Shown one piece after another: positions 45,027 to 56,032 of a stretch of 64,000 bases of DNA (positions are counted from its first letter, which is position 1; every line of letters starts with the position of its first letter). The stretch covers positions 3,038,001 to 3,102,000 of the forward strand of contig CM066302.1 in assembly GCA_033807695.1 (NCBI GenBank), read 5' to 3'. This DNA comes from Daedaleopsis sinensis. Lineage: Eukaryota; Basidiomycota; Agaricomycetes; Polyporales; Polyporaceae. The notes below the pieces were generated by a model. It was not told the origin of the DNA, did not search any database, and saw only the letters and a list, made by a program, of their open reading frames with translations. The position numbers and the translations under genes are program-made.

Positions 45027-46634
45027 ATGTCATCCGTCGAACGTCCGACTCGGCGGAGCACTCCTCCCGCTGTCGCTTCGGGACGCGACAAGGGCGGTAC
45101 GACGTCCTCCATGGCTGGCGTGAGCAACGGTATGTTAAAATCACCCGTACACTCCCGTGTTAAACGTCCGTGCTTTCCTACACCCACTCATCGCGAGGAA
45201 ATCTCAGCCGATCCTCAAGCGAATAACACTAACGTGGATCAAGATTTCTACAAGCATTTTTTCAAGCAGGCGACATCGACGCGTGTTCCTACCGGAGCGA
45301 CTGATGTAGTGGAGAAGATCCAGCATGCATCCTCGGAGGCAGAGGGCACTCTGAGGATCAAGAATCACCTCGCGCTGCATGACTATAGTGAACATCTTCT
45401 CACGGCGAGGTCCGTGAACGATCTGCTGGTAGCGATCTACGACGCTCTTGAAGGTGGGTGTAAGCCACTGCTGCTTAGTTCTATTCTCATCGTCTCCTTC
45501 TCAGAACATCGGACTCTCCTGATGAGGCGAAGAGTGCTACATCGTGACATGAGCATCTACAACATCCTCATGTACCCCCAGTGGAAGAATATCAAGGATA
45601 TAGGAAAGGTCGCAGACGACGCTCCGCCTCTCATAGATGACAATCTCAGTGGGACTACGACTCGGTGAGTACATGACCTCCAGTCAAGAATATAGATCTG
45701 AAGCCTTCTGAAATGTTTCCACAGGTCAATCCATGAGCGAGTTGCGAAATGCTTGACCATCGATGTCGACCACGCCGTTATGTTGGATCACGCTGGCACG
45801 GATGTAGAAGATGAAGTTATGCATCGCACGGTATGTTCGTAGGCAATCAACTGGGCTGCGCGTCTCTTACGTCGTTAATAGGGCACACCGATGTATATTG
45901 CTCGCAGCGTGTGCATTGGCATGGTTATTCGCAAGCGGTACGCCTTAGAAGGTGCTGAGATGCCTGTTCTCACCGGTGAAGCGTTGCGCCTGTATGTGGA
46001 AGCGCACGGACAGACTCGATTGAACCTTTACAACGACCCGCCGGATGGTACAACTTGTCATGGAGGTGTTCCCCCGTCAAGGGCAGTATTGAAGATGAAA
46101 CCGGAAGAGTGTCCGAAGTTCAAGGTTCAACTTCCCGAACACGACACCGAATCGATCTGGTGGGCGTTTCTCGTAGCGTCCCTTCGTGTCCGTCCGAAGT
46201 CGTCGCAGGAGAAGCACATATGCAAAGAGCTCAAGACTTTCTGGAATATCATGAACAACCACATGATCCCACACAACCCCACCCTGTCGAGTGAGAGCCG
46301 ACACACAATCATCACATACGAAAAGGATGAATGGGCCCTCTTGTACACTTCGGAAATGCAGCACTTCGCGAAGTTGATCCACAACATCTCTCTCCAGATC
46401 GCTCCCGAGTACGCCTTCTGGACGTGGGAGGCTGGGTCCCACCACGAAGACCATCTTCATGAGGCCGTGCAACGTCTGATCCTCCAATACCTCGTCGACC
46501 ATCACGACAATCCTATTCCGCTCGACCCTGACAACCTGCGACCCACTGCAAAAGTAGAACCTGTGAAGCTCGAGAAGATTCATGCGAACACTGGAGGGGA
46601 CCTTGGCAAACCTGGAACCTCTACCTTGACATAA
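45027..46634 (+). CDS. FunK1 kinase, N-lobe-deleted and C-terminally truncated (array member B)
   Basis: Four exons, 45027-45453, 45505-45664, 45725-45830 and 45882-46634, splice in frame to 481 aa. The ATG equivalent to A's first start is lost; ATG 45027 matches A's second start. Compared with A, about 270 residues are missing between KIQHASSEAEG and LRIKNHLALHDY, which removes the ATP-binding lobe. The catalytic loop HRDMSIYNIL, TIDVDHA and the C-terminal HDTESIWW region remain. A TAA at 46632-46634 stops the frame early, but the same frame stays open to TGA at 46842-46844 and encodes the conserved basic tail (MGSSSNAVRTSTTKTSK). Its promoter is interrupted by the 27-kb transposon. It is unlikely to be an active kinase; it may be a pseudokinase or a decaying gene. 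Confidence 0.75.
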
Positions 46635-46844
46635 CAACAAAAGGCCGTTATCCGAAGCGGAAGATGTGGCACACGTGGCACTGAAAGCGCACGGATGGGC
46701 AGCTCTTCCAACGCGGTCAGGACGTCGACAACCAAGACCTCCAAGTGTCGTTCAGCAGCTCCGACCAAGCGTAGGAAGAATGCAGCTGGTTCTGCTGTGT
46801 CGACCCGAGACGACGAAGGGGCGGGAGAGGGTCACGAGGTTTGA

Positions 46845-47398
46845 ACTCTGCAATGCAGGACTCCTTGACTTAGTTTCCTATCTCTCGCTCATGCTCGCTG
46901 GCATGTGTGTGACATACCGCGCTGACCTCGTCTTATGATCATACCCATCCAGGTTCCGGATTCCCTGCATCACCTATATCCATCCATCTCACGCTCACGC
47001 ATGTCGCTTCATCGCTGTAATGCATACGATACCGCCAAGCTAGTACTAGTAATATACTACGTTTTGTAACTCACGGGTACTTTCCATCCCGCCACCGTAG
47101 ATGTGAGTTGTTGCATCAATTGAGTCCACCGCTTGAAAATACAGCAACTACTACTAGTGACACTTAGTCTTAAGTGACACTAGTACAAACTTTGTTTAAG
47201 CTACTTTAAGTTATGAGACTTTTGTTAATGGCTTACCCGTGAGAACTAACATAGACGCTGATAACCCACGTCATGAAAACAATGAACTTGCCTTTGGACG
47301 CATCGATATCTCTAATTGACCATCGTCCAAGCATTACGATCTACCACAGCTCTATATGCGAACTTGGCCATTTCCCTGTATATACCTCAACGACCATC
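46845..47398. other. Intergenic region between FunK1 B and C
   Basis: AT-richer than the surroundings, with scattered ACTAGTA/TAGTACT motifs that also occur before gene D. No gene. Confidence 0.4.
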
Positions 47399-48692
47399 AT
47401 GATGACTGAAGCTCTGATCTGTAGCTCGCAGCACAGTCCTCCGAATGATCTCGAAACTAGTACTACTCCTACTGACTCCGAACTTCCGAAGTGGAGGGAA
47501 GTGAAGGATAGGCGAGTGGCACGCGAGATTTCGTGGGTTTGTGATACTGACCTTTCACAGATCAATCTAGGAATGCAGTGAAAGACATAGGAATACTTAC
47601 TGCGGTTGATCGCGCGGCCATTTTGGACGAGCACGAATGGGCCGTTGAAGACGAGCTCAAACACCGTACTGTATGTCCATAAGCCACTGAGTTTTACTAG
47701 TACGCACTTCTCAACCTTGTCTCTAGGGTACACCGATGTACGTTGCTCGCAGTGTGTGCATTGGCATGGTCATTCTCAAAGACTACGCTTTCAACGGACA
47801 GTGTATGCCTTCTCTCACTGGAGAAGCATTGCGTGTGTATGTCGAAACACACGGCCAGAAGCGGTACGACCGATACGAAGAGCTCGACAAGACGACACGT
47901 CACGGAGGTATGCCTCCGGATGAGCAAGATTACGAGGATTCGGAGCTCGACGACTTGCCCAAGTTCACCTGTCGAGCGGAGCACGATGTCGAATCGATCT
48001 GGTGGGCATTCCTCATAGCATTCCTTCGGGTCCGCCCCAAGTCCTCGAGGGAGGAGATATTCGTGCACAGTGATATCGCCAGGTTCTGGAAGACGATGCA
48101 CGGATACACGATCCCCCACAAACCGACTACCATCACTGGCAGCGAGACACGGCACGAATATCTGATTTTCAAGCGGCGCGATTGGACGGTCCTATTCACT
48201 CCAGAAATGATGGACTTCTCCGCAATGATCTCCAAGATCGCTCTTCAGATTGCTCCCGAGTATGCTCTGCGGACGTGGAAGTCTCGCCAAGAGGACCATC
48301 TCCACGAAGCTGTGCAACGTCTCATTCTCCAGTACCTTGTCGACCATCGTGACAATCCCATCCCACTAGACCCCGACAACTTGCGGCCCACGACAGACAC
48401 ACCTACAGAGCTCAACGAGACCGATGTAAAATTCGGTGGTACACGGGGCCAGACCGATACGCCCGCTGAATCAACATCGAATTTGAACGCGAGCCGGAAC
48501 GCCGGCGACACCACGAGCCGCGGTCAGGTGAGACGTACTCGAGGCCCTGGTAGTGCACGCATGGGCAGCTCTTTCAACGCGGTCAAGACATCGACCACCA
48601 AGACCTCCAAGCGTCGATCGGCTAGCGCGAACTCAGAACCCTACGTGCCAGTGGCCGGCTCCAAGCGGAAGACCAACAGCCAGCGAGCGTAG
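47399..48692 (+). CDS. FunK1 C-terminal-region gene without kinase catalytic loop (array member C)
   Basis: Exons 47571-47670 and 47727-48692 are clear and join in frame. The 5' exon (ATG 47399) can join only through an unusually short 38-bp GTGGGT...CTAG intron, so it is doubtful. The product keeps the segment after the DFG-equivalent, degraded to ILTAVDRAAIL. It also keeps GTPMYVARSVCIG, HDVESIWW and the basic tail (SFNAVKTSTTKTSKRRS). The N-lobe and the HRD loop are absent. Downstream of the stop, CACCAAGAATAGGAAGAATG still resembles A's tail, so the C-terminus is also cut. Probably a pseudokinase fragment or pseudogene. Confidence 0.6.
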
Positions 48693-49389
48693 CACCAAGA
48701 ATAGGAAGAATGCAGCTGGCTGCAGTCTTTACCCAAGACGACGATGCGGCTGGCGAGGGCGAGGGCTGAATTCGCTAGCAGCGCAGTACGCACGAGATCA
48801 GTCTTTCCCTATCTACCATCTCTCGCCGCTCTCGTCTTCATCCGTGGCATCCAGGTCTCGGACAGTCGAACTCCCTGCCCCAACTCTATCTATCACGCTC
48901 ACACATGCATATTCGTTCGCTCTCTTGTAATATGTATAATACCTTCAAGGTAGTACTACGCTATGTGATACTACTTTCCACCTGGTAAGCCTAGGCTCCG
49001 GTAGGTAGTACTAGTAACTTATTACCTTTGTGAACTCATCCCGGGTCTGTCTGATCACCAGTGAGTAGCCCTTGCCGCTCGTTCAGTCCATGTCTGTTTG
49101 GCTACGAGTCAAACTACTAAACAATTGAGTGTAAGTTGTTGTCGCCGCCGTGGGTTGAAACGAAGGCGTGGTGAGTCCAGGTCACAATCCAAAAGAGATA
49201 CTAGTAGACGCCGGAGCGTTGAGCGAACCGTGTGACTGATCAAACCGCCACTCACTGTACTTACTACTTGGCAGGCGGCTCTGGCTTGTCCACATCCCTA
49301 ACCATTCTCATTCTTGTTCGCCTTCACTGCCGCTGTGCTATTACGGATACATCTTCGAGCTCAGCTACTGCATCCATAAACGCAAGACC
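48693..49389. other. Remnant C tail and promoter region of FunK1 D
   Basis: The first about 80 bp are untranslated remains of the kinase tail. The rest carries TAGTACTAGTA-type motifs and ends with a region similar to the promoters of A and B (CACATCCCTAACCATTCTC). No separate gene. Confidence 0.5.
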
Positions 49390-52300
49390 ATGACTATTGT
49401 GGTCTCCGCGTTTGCTCCCGATGAGCACAACGACTCGAAGGATCGCTCGAAGTATCTCGTGACTGGGGCAAGCAACGGTACGCACTCCTTGATTTGAACA
49501 TAATCTACCTACTCAACCCCGCGCAACTCCAGAATACAACATCGATGAGAACTTCTATGTCAATCATCTCCGCGACTTCAAGTTGCCGCCCAATCTCCCT
49601 ATCGGATCCACTATCCAATTGCTTGTGGCCAAAATCCAGCATGGCGACATCCTCATGTATTCTCAGTGGAACAATATTAAGGGAAGACGAGTGGCAGAAG
49701 ACACTCCGCCTCTTATAGATGACATTTTGAAGGGTCTCAGGTGATTACATGGGTGCGAGTAGGGGCCCCAGCCTGCATACTGATAACTGTTGAAAGTAAC
49801 CCGGCGCTTGTAGAGCGCTTAGGGCGGTACTGTACAGCTCGGCCATGGCCGAAACCTTATTCCGCGTAGTATCTACTGTACATTGTAGATACATCAAAAT
49901 CTCTAGTCCTGTTGCATCCTTCCGCTTCGCTCGTCGTCGCTCTGCTCGTGTTCTTGCCTATTTCCAATAGGTTATGAGCCCTGCTGCTTAAACTGCTCGT
50001 TCTCACTTGTCATCGTCGTCAACTCGTTCGTAACCGCTCGCAAACGGTCGGTAGCCTCCCGAGCAACTTCAGTCCGACACACGTCTTCGACTCCGAGCCC
50101 ACTGTCCTTACCCCCTCATCTCCCCCGCTGTCTCCCCCATCACCATGGACGAAAGACCCAGTCAACACCGCATCACGCAGCTCATCGAGGGCAACTACGA
50201 GGTGTGGCGCGTTCAGATGAGTTCTATCCTCGTTGCATTGGATCTCTGGGACGTTGTCCGCCCATCCTCCGAGGTCCCAACCGAGGAGATGATCCCCAAG
50301 GGTCCGAAGGGAGTGCGGGAGCAGCAGAAGAAGCGGGAGCTGGCTAGGTCGAAGATCATCCTTGCCATCGATCCCTCCCAGGTGCCTTTCGTGTTGGGCA
50401 TGGAAAACCCTCGCGAGATGTGGGAAGCGCTCGAGCAGGTGCATCGTTCTTCGTCAGTCAATTCTGCCCTCTCTCTCCGTCGCTCCTTCCTTCGCATGGT
50501 CAAGAACGAGGACGAGTCCGCCATCGGCTGGATCGGTCGTGTTCGTGCACGAGCTCTCGAGCTCTCTCACACCCCTTGTCCCGCCACGACCATCGACATC
50601 ATCCTCGTCATCACCGAAGGCCTTTCCCCCGATTATGCCCCCGTCCTCACGCAGCTCGAGTCCCTTCCGTTCGACTCGCTCACCATCTCTGCTGTCACCA
50701 CTCGCATCACTGGCTTCGAAGCTCAACTTCGTCGTGCCCAGGCCAGTGCTTCGGACTTCTCCAGCGCTCATGCGCTCGTCGCTCGTGGCGAAGTCACCTG
50801 CCACCTCTGCGGAGGTGTTGGCCACTACATCCGTGAGTGCCCGACTCCCAAGTCGTTTGCTAAGCCGAAGAAGACTCGAGGCAGGGAGGAGGAAGGTGGT
50901 GATGGGGAGGGGCGTCTCTCATCGCACGTTGCGCGTTTTGGGATAGATGATTCGGACACTGAGGTTCTCCGCTTGTACTAATGGCTCTTGCTCACAAGTG
51001 CAGGCTTAAGGGGCGTGTTGAAAGTAACCCGGCGCTTGTAGAGCGCTTAGGGCGGTACTGTACAGCTCGGCCATGGCCGAAACCTTATTCCGCGTAGTAT
51101 CTACTGTACATTGTAGATACATCAAAATCTCTAGTCCTGTTGCATCCTTCCGCTTCGCTCGTCGTCGCTCTGCTCGTGTTCTTGCCTATTTCCAATAATA
51201 ACTTCACCAGGCCGACCCAAAAACGTATTGCTAAATGTCCAACCATTGACATGGATTATGCAGCAATGCTAGAGAATGCTAATTTCACCCACGAAGACCT
51301 CATGCATCGCATGGTACGTACTGTCTTCATGCATCTTTCGACTCTAGCCTCACTCTGCTTGCAGAGCACTCCAGGGTATATGATCGCACGCGGCGTATGC
51401 GCGGGCGCGATTCTACAAAAGAGCTACGTCTTCTTTGAAGCTGCGATGCCTGCGCTTACTGGCGACGCGTTGCGTTTATACGTCGACGCACATGGACAAG
51501 ACCGGTACGACCGATACAATGAGGTTGATGACACAACTTTTCATGGAGGTGCCCCTCCGAGGTGTAAACCTCGCAAAGTCGACCCCGCAAACATCCCAAA
51601 GTTTACCCATCGCCCCGAACACGATGCCGAATCAATATGGTGGTTATTACTCACAGTCTCCCTTCGCATTCGTCCGCTGTCCTCCGCGAAAGAACTGCAC
51701 GTATGCGACGAACTGGCCAGAATCTGGCGGTCCTTGCATGACCACTCGATTTCCCTCCACTACGACTCCGACGATGACAAGCGACACAGATTCTTTGAGC
51801 AGACTTCCGCCAAGTGGGAGCGCCTATACACCCCGGAGATGAAGGACTTCGCCGCTTTGATGGTTTCGATCGCTGACCACGTTGGTTCGGAGTACGCAAT
51901 GTGGACTTGGAAGTCCTACCGGGAGGACCATCTACACGAGGCCATGCAGCGTCTACTTCTTCAGTATCTCGCTGACCACTGCGACAATCCCATCCCACTC
52001 GATGTCAGCCACCTCCGACCTACGAAGGCAGCGCCCGTGTCGCTTGACCAGATGCCTATCCAATCTGGACTCGGAGGTGCAATCGACCTTTGGCATTTGA
52101 TCTCTACCCCGACAGCACTTCAATACAGTGAGATTCATGAGGGCGGGGATGAGACCACGTCCATTGGTAGTGCATGCACAGCCGCCAGTGGCAGTTTCTC
52201 CAACACCGTTCACGGGAAGACTACAAAGGCGAAGAGGAAGTGTCGTTCAGCGAACGTGGACTCGGGGCCCTCCGTTGTTGGGTCGAAGCGGAAGACCACC

Positions 52301-52396
52301 ATCCAGAGCGGACGGGACAGTAAGTACAGGAAGGGCACGACTGGCTCTGCGGTCTCGACCCGAAATGAGGACGGTGACGGTGAGGAGGAGGATTAA
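49390..52396 (+). CDS. FunK1 gene with catalytic core deleted and a retrotransposon in an intron (array member D)
   Basis: Exons 49390-49477, 49533-49740, 51211-51313 and 51365-52396 splice in frame to 476 aa if the 1470-bp intron 49741-51210 is removed. That intron corresponds to a 55-bp intron in A and holds a 1410-bp LTR element plus its target duplication. The N-terminal part is joined at VAKIQHGDILMYSQWNN: compared with A, the ATP-binding lobe and the HRD catalytic loop are deleted, leaving only ILMY after it. TIDMDYA, STPGYMIARGVCAG, HDAESIWW and a basic tail remain. It cannot be a catalytically normal kinase. Whether the element-bearing intron is spliced is unknown. Confidence 0.7.
49783..49787 (+). 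repeat. Target-site duplication (ATAAC), left of TR-GAG element
   Basis: ATAAC directly precedes the 5' LTR and is repeated directly after the 3' LTR at 51198-51202. A 5-bp duplication is typical of Copia-type integrases. Confidence 0.9.
49788..49969 (+). repeat. 5' LTR
   Basis: 182 bp, begins TGTTGAAAG and ends TTTCCAATA. No difference from the 3' LTR was seen. Confidence 0.92.
49970..49984 (+). promoter_or_regulatory. Primer-binding site for a half initiator-tRNA-Met primer
   Basis: GGTTATGAGCCCTGC starts directly after the 5' LTR. It is the complement of GCAGGGCTCATAACC, the anticodon stem-loop (CAT anticodon) of eukaryotic initiator tRNA-Met, and not of the tRNA 3' end. Such half-tRNA priming is known for Drosophila copia and yeast Ty5. 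Confidence 0.8.
50145..50981 (+). CDS. Copia-type Gag polyprotein (UBN2 domain plus zinc knuckle)
   Basis: A single 278-aa frame. The N-terminal part (IEGNYEVWRVQMSSILVALD, then WDVVRPSSE) and AREMWEALE-like text (NPREMWEALEQVH) are typical of the Copia gag_UBN2 domain that forms the capsid-like shell. Near residue 225 there is a CCHC zinc knuckle, CHLCGGVGHYIREC, for packaging RNA. The acidic C-terminus ends shortly before the 3' LTR. No pol region follows. The frame is intact, so Gag may still be made and be used in trans by related elements. Confidence 0.9.
   Translation: MDERPSQHRITQLIEGNYEVWRVQMSSILVALDLWDVVRPSSEVPTEEMIPKGPKGVREQQKKRELARSKIILAIDPSQVPFVLGMENPREMWEALEQVHRSSSVNSALSLRRSFLRMVKNEDESAIGWIGRVRARALELSHTPCPATTIDIILVITEGLSPDYAPVLTQLESLPFDSLTISAVTTRITGFEAQLRRAQASASDFSSAHALVARGEVTCHLCGGVGHYIRECPTPKSFAKPKKTRGREEEGGDGEGRLSSHVARFGIDDSDTEVLRLY
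51016..51197 (+). repeat. 3' LTR
   Basis: 182 bp, same sequence as 49788-49969 by eye. It is followed by the ATAAC target duplication and then TTCACCAG, the acceptor of the host intron. Confidence 0.92.
51198..51202 (+). repeat. Target-site duplication (ATAAC), right of TR-GAG element
   Basis: Exact copy of 49783-49787. Confidence 0.9.
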
Positions 52397-52988
52397 ACAC
52401 TATAGTGAGCGGCATAGATCCAACGACTACGGGCCCGGGGAAGGATAGTGTTAGTCAAGAATAACGGATGTATCAGGGCTCACTGGTGGATGTACATTAC
52501 AGAGAGCCGTCTAGCCTCGTCTAGCAGCAAATAGATCGCTAATATCATGATACCGTCCCGCCCCGCTCAGTCGCGAGGTTTTAACGGATAATGAAAGCTC
52601 CCATTCGCCTTTTGCTCGACAGGTAAGCTGTCCTCCTGCTCAATGCGCTTCGACTGCCGTGCGCCGACGATGGTTCCACATCCCGAGTTTCCTTCCGAGT
52701 GTGGGACCTTCTCATCGCACGGGCCATCTGTCGAATGAAGATTCTTGGGATCACCTGTGGTGTTGAAGGTTAGGATGGCGACCTCATACCTATTCCCTGG
52801 CCCACAAGCCTGGAAGGATTTGATGCTAGCCTAATCTCACACCGGCCACTCCATAGCTACGGACTGCGTATCGGAGATGCGATTTGAATGCCTTACACAA
52901 GAGCATTGAGAAGCCACAGGTGGAAGGGGAGGAGCCTCTTACCCGACAGATCAATGTAAATGTCAACAAGACAGCAACTAGCTGTTCT
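52397..52988. other. Intergenic region with left part of a segmental duplication
   Basis: No gene up to about 52790. From there to 53277 the sequence parallels 55830-56320: TATTCCCTGGCCCACAAGCC, then CTCCATAGCTACGGACTGCG, then CCTTACACAAGAGCATTGA. Confidence 0.6.
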
Positions 52989-53277
52989 TCAGAACGTGAG
53001 CACCTTGTACTTCCTGTTGACAGCTTCCTGCGAACACATCCCAGTCAGCATCCAATCCACGAGCAGACCCACACACGGCCCCGGACGAGACTCTGAACTC
53101 ACATACTGCACCAAAATCAACGAGTCCTCGCTGAGCATCGCTGCGGTGCACGGTCCGCCTCCCATCGTCCCCTCCCAGCCGAGTGTCGTCTTCTTCCGGT
53201 GCCACCAGTACGGCAATCGCGTCTCGACCTCGTCCGTGAAGAACCGGCCCGCCTCCCACACCGTCGGCGCCGTCCAA
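52989..53277 (-). pseudogene. Duplicated 3' end of an F-box gene
   Basis: In minus-strand reading it gives AGRFFTDEVETRLPYWWHRK, then LGWEG, AMLSEDSLILVQ and a terminal YKVLTF. This is nearly the same as the C-terminus of the F-box gene ending at 56033, including its last intron position. The rest of the gene (F-box and body) is absent, and sequence upstream at 53278 diverges. It is a truncated copy produced by segmental duplication. Confidence 0.8.
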
Positions 53278-53653
53278 CCTGACCCACTAGTTTTGAAGAG
53301 CTATGTAGAGTCTAGTTGCGTCCATAAGATGAGCTCAAACTCAAGAGAAGATAATGAAAGAAACTGCATCATCAACATTGGTTCACACTGGCCACTCCGG
53401 AAGTCCACACTACATACTGCCAACCCCTGCCACAATGTGTAGTGTGGAATATGCGATACAGTATGCCTTGCACCAGATTACGGGTGTCCATTAAGATGTC
53501 AGCGACTGTGCAGAAGGTGCGGAATTGCTAAGTTGATCATGCATATTCACTGCCATGGATTAAACCGAAGCTATAGGTACAAGACAAAGTTGGGATCAAC
53601 TTGAAGGTCAGGCTCTTACCAATGGGTCCGACCAAACAACGACTAAGTGATTG
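53278..53653. other. Intergenic region beside the duplicated F-box tail
   Basis: No gene. A short imperfect repeat of CACTACATACTGCC.../CCACAATGTGTAGTGTGG lies near 53408-53450. Confidence 0.4.
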
Positions 53654-55504
53654 TCAGAACGTAAGAACCCGAAGATACCTGATGTTGGAGTGCTACGAGT
53701 TGCAAGTCAACATCCACGAAATACATGCCCACACTGCACGGCCACAAAGAACAAGTTGACTCACACTCGACACCAAAATCAACGAATCCTCGCTGATCAA
53801 TACCACGGTGGAAGGTTCATCACCCTCCGCACCCTCCGCACCCTCCTCGCCCAATATCCTCATTCGCCGGTGCGAGAACGGCAGCCCCGTCTCGACATCA
53901 TCTATAAAGAAATCGGTAGCCTCCTTCGGCGCTGTCTGCACGATCGCCTTCGTGGCCGGCCCGGGCGCATGGCGTGCAGCGAGTTGGTTGAAGTCGGCGA
54001 GCACTGCCAAGTCAGCCTGCCTCGAGCACGCGCGGCGAACCATCGAGAACTGCATCCCGTACACATCGCACGTTAGCGGCGCGGACTCGGCGGGCATCGA
54101 TGGCGCGGGAGCGAAGCGCGAGCCGGCGGGGCCCCACGCCTCCCACGGCACGAACGCGCCCACGGCCGTCGGGCCGAGCGCAGCGATCGCGGAGAAGATG
54201 GTCGAGGCGGGGACAAGCGAGTGGAGGGCGTGATACGTGTGCGACCAGCTCATGCAACCGAGGGTGACAACGAAGAGGCGGTCCGCGCGCGACGTGCAGA
54301 ACGGTACTTTGAGCGCGGCGCCCAGGTGCGCGGGATGGTCGGAGCGGATGCGGATGCCCGTTGACAAGTATTCCCTGGCGAGCTCGGGATACATGAGGGA
54401 GCACAGGTAGGGAGTGTCGTACAAGGTTGTGCGCCGCGGCTGAGTAGCCTCGAGGTCTACGACCATAATTCGGTATTGGCCTTCGTAATCGTCCGGGTTG
54501 TCCCCCACGAGCTCGACGTTGGGGTAGTTGGGAAGCAGGATGTAGCGCGACGAGAGGAAAGCGAAAGCGGGCATATCCGAGTCTTGGATATGCTAAAACA
54601 CAGCCTGTTCAACATATATATGCATATATGCGAGGAGACGGTGTACCATTCGAAGGGCACCAGTGTGCCAATCCCAGATCAACAGTTCATGTTGTTCTGG
54701 CAGATCCACGGTCACATGAAAACCGAGAAGATTCTCAGCCGTTTGCACGGTGTATGTGTAAGGGCCTCCCCTAGGAAGACTATACTTTAGTATCCCATTT
54801 TTCGCGGCAGGGTGGACCGCGCCTGTCTGGAGGGACCTGAGATGCATCCGATAGTGGATCACGTCGCTACAAGATGAGCAGAACATCAGTGTCGTGGTCG
54901 ATGTGGGTTTGCCGAAAAAGTGACAGCAAGCAAATTCAATGACAAAGACTCACCCTGCACGAACAGTCTCGACCACGATGAGCAAATCTTGTGCAGGATT
55001 TATGGTAAACTTGTTGCGTATGGGAATGCCCATGTCCGGTATCTTCCACTGCTTCTCCTCGATCCCTCGAATGACGGACGGCAACTGCGTAACCGTGAGG
55101 AGCCCTTCTTGATCGGCTTGTGCAAGCATGCCTCCGCATAGCTCCCAGACGTCGCCGACGCGCATAGAGTACTCCTGTTCCGACTTCCACTCGAGGGACC
55201 CCCACGCCATTTGCCGTTCCCGAAGCATTCTGAGTCGGTCGGATGTTGTGAGCAAGCTCGGTGGGCCATCTTCCATGCCCGCGACTGCGAGCTCGATCTT
55301 GTACTGGGCAGAGATGTCCTTATCGATGTAGTCTCTGAAGGACTTGCAGACCTGTCACATTATGTACAAGTCAGGAAACGTTAAACCAGGTATTTCGATG
55401 CGGGTGGAAGTAATCACCTGGCGGCAGCGCACGAGATCACGCCAGTCGAGGTTGTTGAGCACTGTGATGAGTAGCTCCAGAGGCATGGACAGAAGCAGCT
55501 TCAT
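53654..55504 (-). CDS. F-box domain protein, first of a tandem pair
   Basis: Minus-strand gene. The start is ATG 55504, giving MKLLLSMPLELLITVLNNLD and WRDLVRCRQV, a clear F-box. Later exons encode VCKSFRD-type helix, YKIELAVAGMEDGPPSLL, the segment WGSLEWKSEQ, then VIRGIEEKQWKIPDMG. The last long exon (from about 54590) encodes AFLSSRYILLPNYPNVE ... SRADRLFVVTLGCMSW ... VYGMQFSMV. The end is modelled at TGA 53654-53656 through RVLTF, but the last donor is non-standard, so the exact C-terminus is uncertain. Likely an SCF ubiquitin-ligase adaptor with an Agaricomycete-type beta-sheet body. Its closest relative is the next gene. Confidence 0.75.
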
Positions 55505-56032
55505 GATTAGTCGCCAGGAAGGGTGTGCACGAGAGTAGAAAGGAGGAGCACAAGATGGCACATCCCAAGGAATCCGATATAAGCGGTGTTCCACAAACTT
55601 AAGTACCAACCTGAAGAGCGCCGTAACAAAGGGAGAACAAAAGACTTTTCAAGAAACTACCGTGCAAAGTCTGAGTACTAAACAAAGGGGGTTGGTTGCC
55701 GCACAGCGTGCGCGTACAATTAGTTAGAAACGATGTGCTGCATCGCCTCGTAGAGGTGATCAGCGCGCGAGGGAGGCCGGTGCGATCTGTGGTGTTCAAG
55801 GTAAGGATAGCGGCTATGAGCTCATGAATATGTCTATTCCCTGGCCCACAAGCCTGAAAAGAATTGATAGCCTGATCTCGCGCCGGTCACTCCATAGCTA
55901 CGGACTGCGTGTCGAAGATGCGATTCGAATGCCTTACACAAGAGCATTGAAAAGCCACAGGTGGAAAGAAGGGTAACTCTTACCCAATGGACCAATACCA
56001 AGGTCAACAACAAGACAGCAACCAGCTGTTTT
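55505..56032. other. Intergenic region, right copy of a segmental duplication
   Basis: No gene. From about 55830 it parallels 52790-52980, continuing into the F-box gene's 3' end. Confidence 0.6.

Larger units (their letters stand above)
49788..51197 (+). mobile_element. Non-autonomous Copia-type TR-GAG retrotransposon (1410 bp)
   Basis: Two 182-bp LTRs that I read as identical flank a primer-binding site, a single gag ORF and a purine-rich tract (TTAAGGGGCG) before the 3' LTR. There is no protease, integrase or reverse transcriptase, so it must be mobilised in trans. It lies sense-oriented in an intron of FunK1 gene D. Identical LTRs indicate a very recent insertion. Confidence 0.92.

Noticed and set aside
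49970..49984. A partial tRNA gene
   Set aside because: Only the complement of the anticodon arm is present, directly after an LTR; it is a primer-binding site.
50145..50981. A domesticated host gag-like gene
   Set aside because: It is flanked by LTRs that read as identical and a perfect target duplication, so it is a recent retrotransposon insertion.
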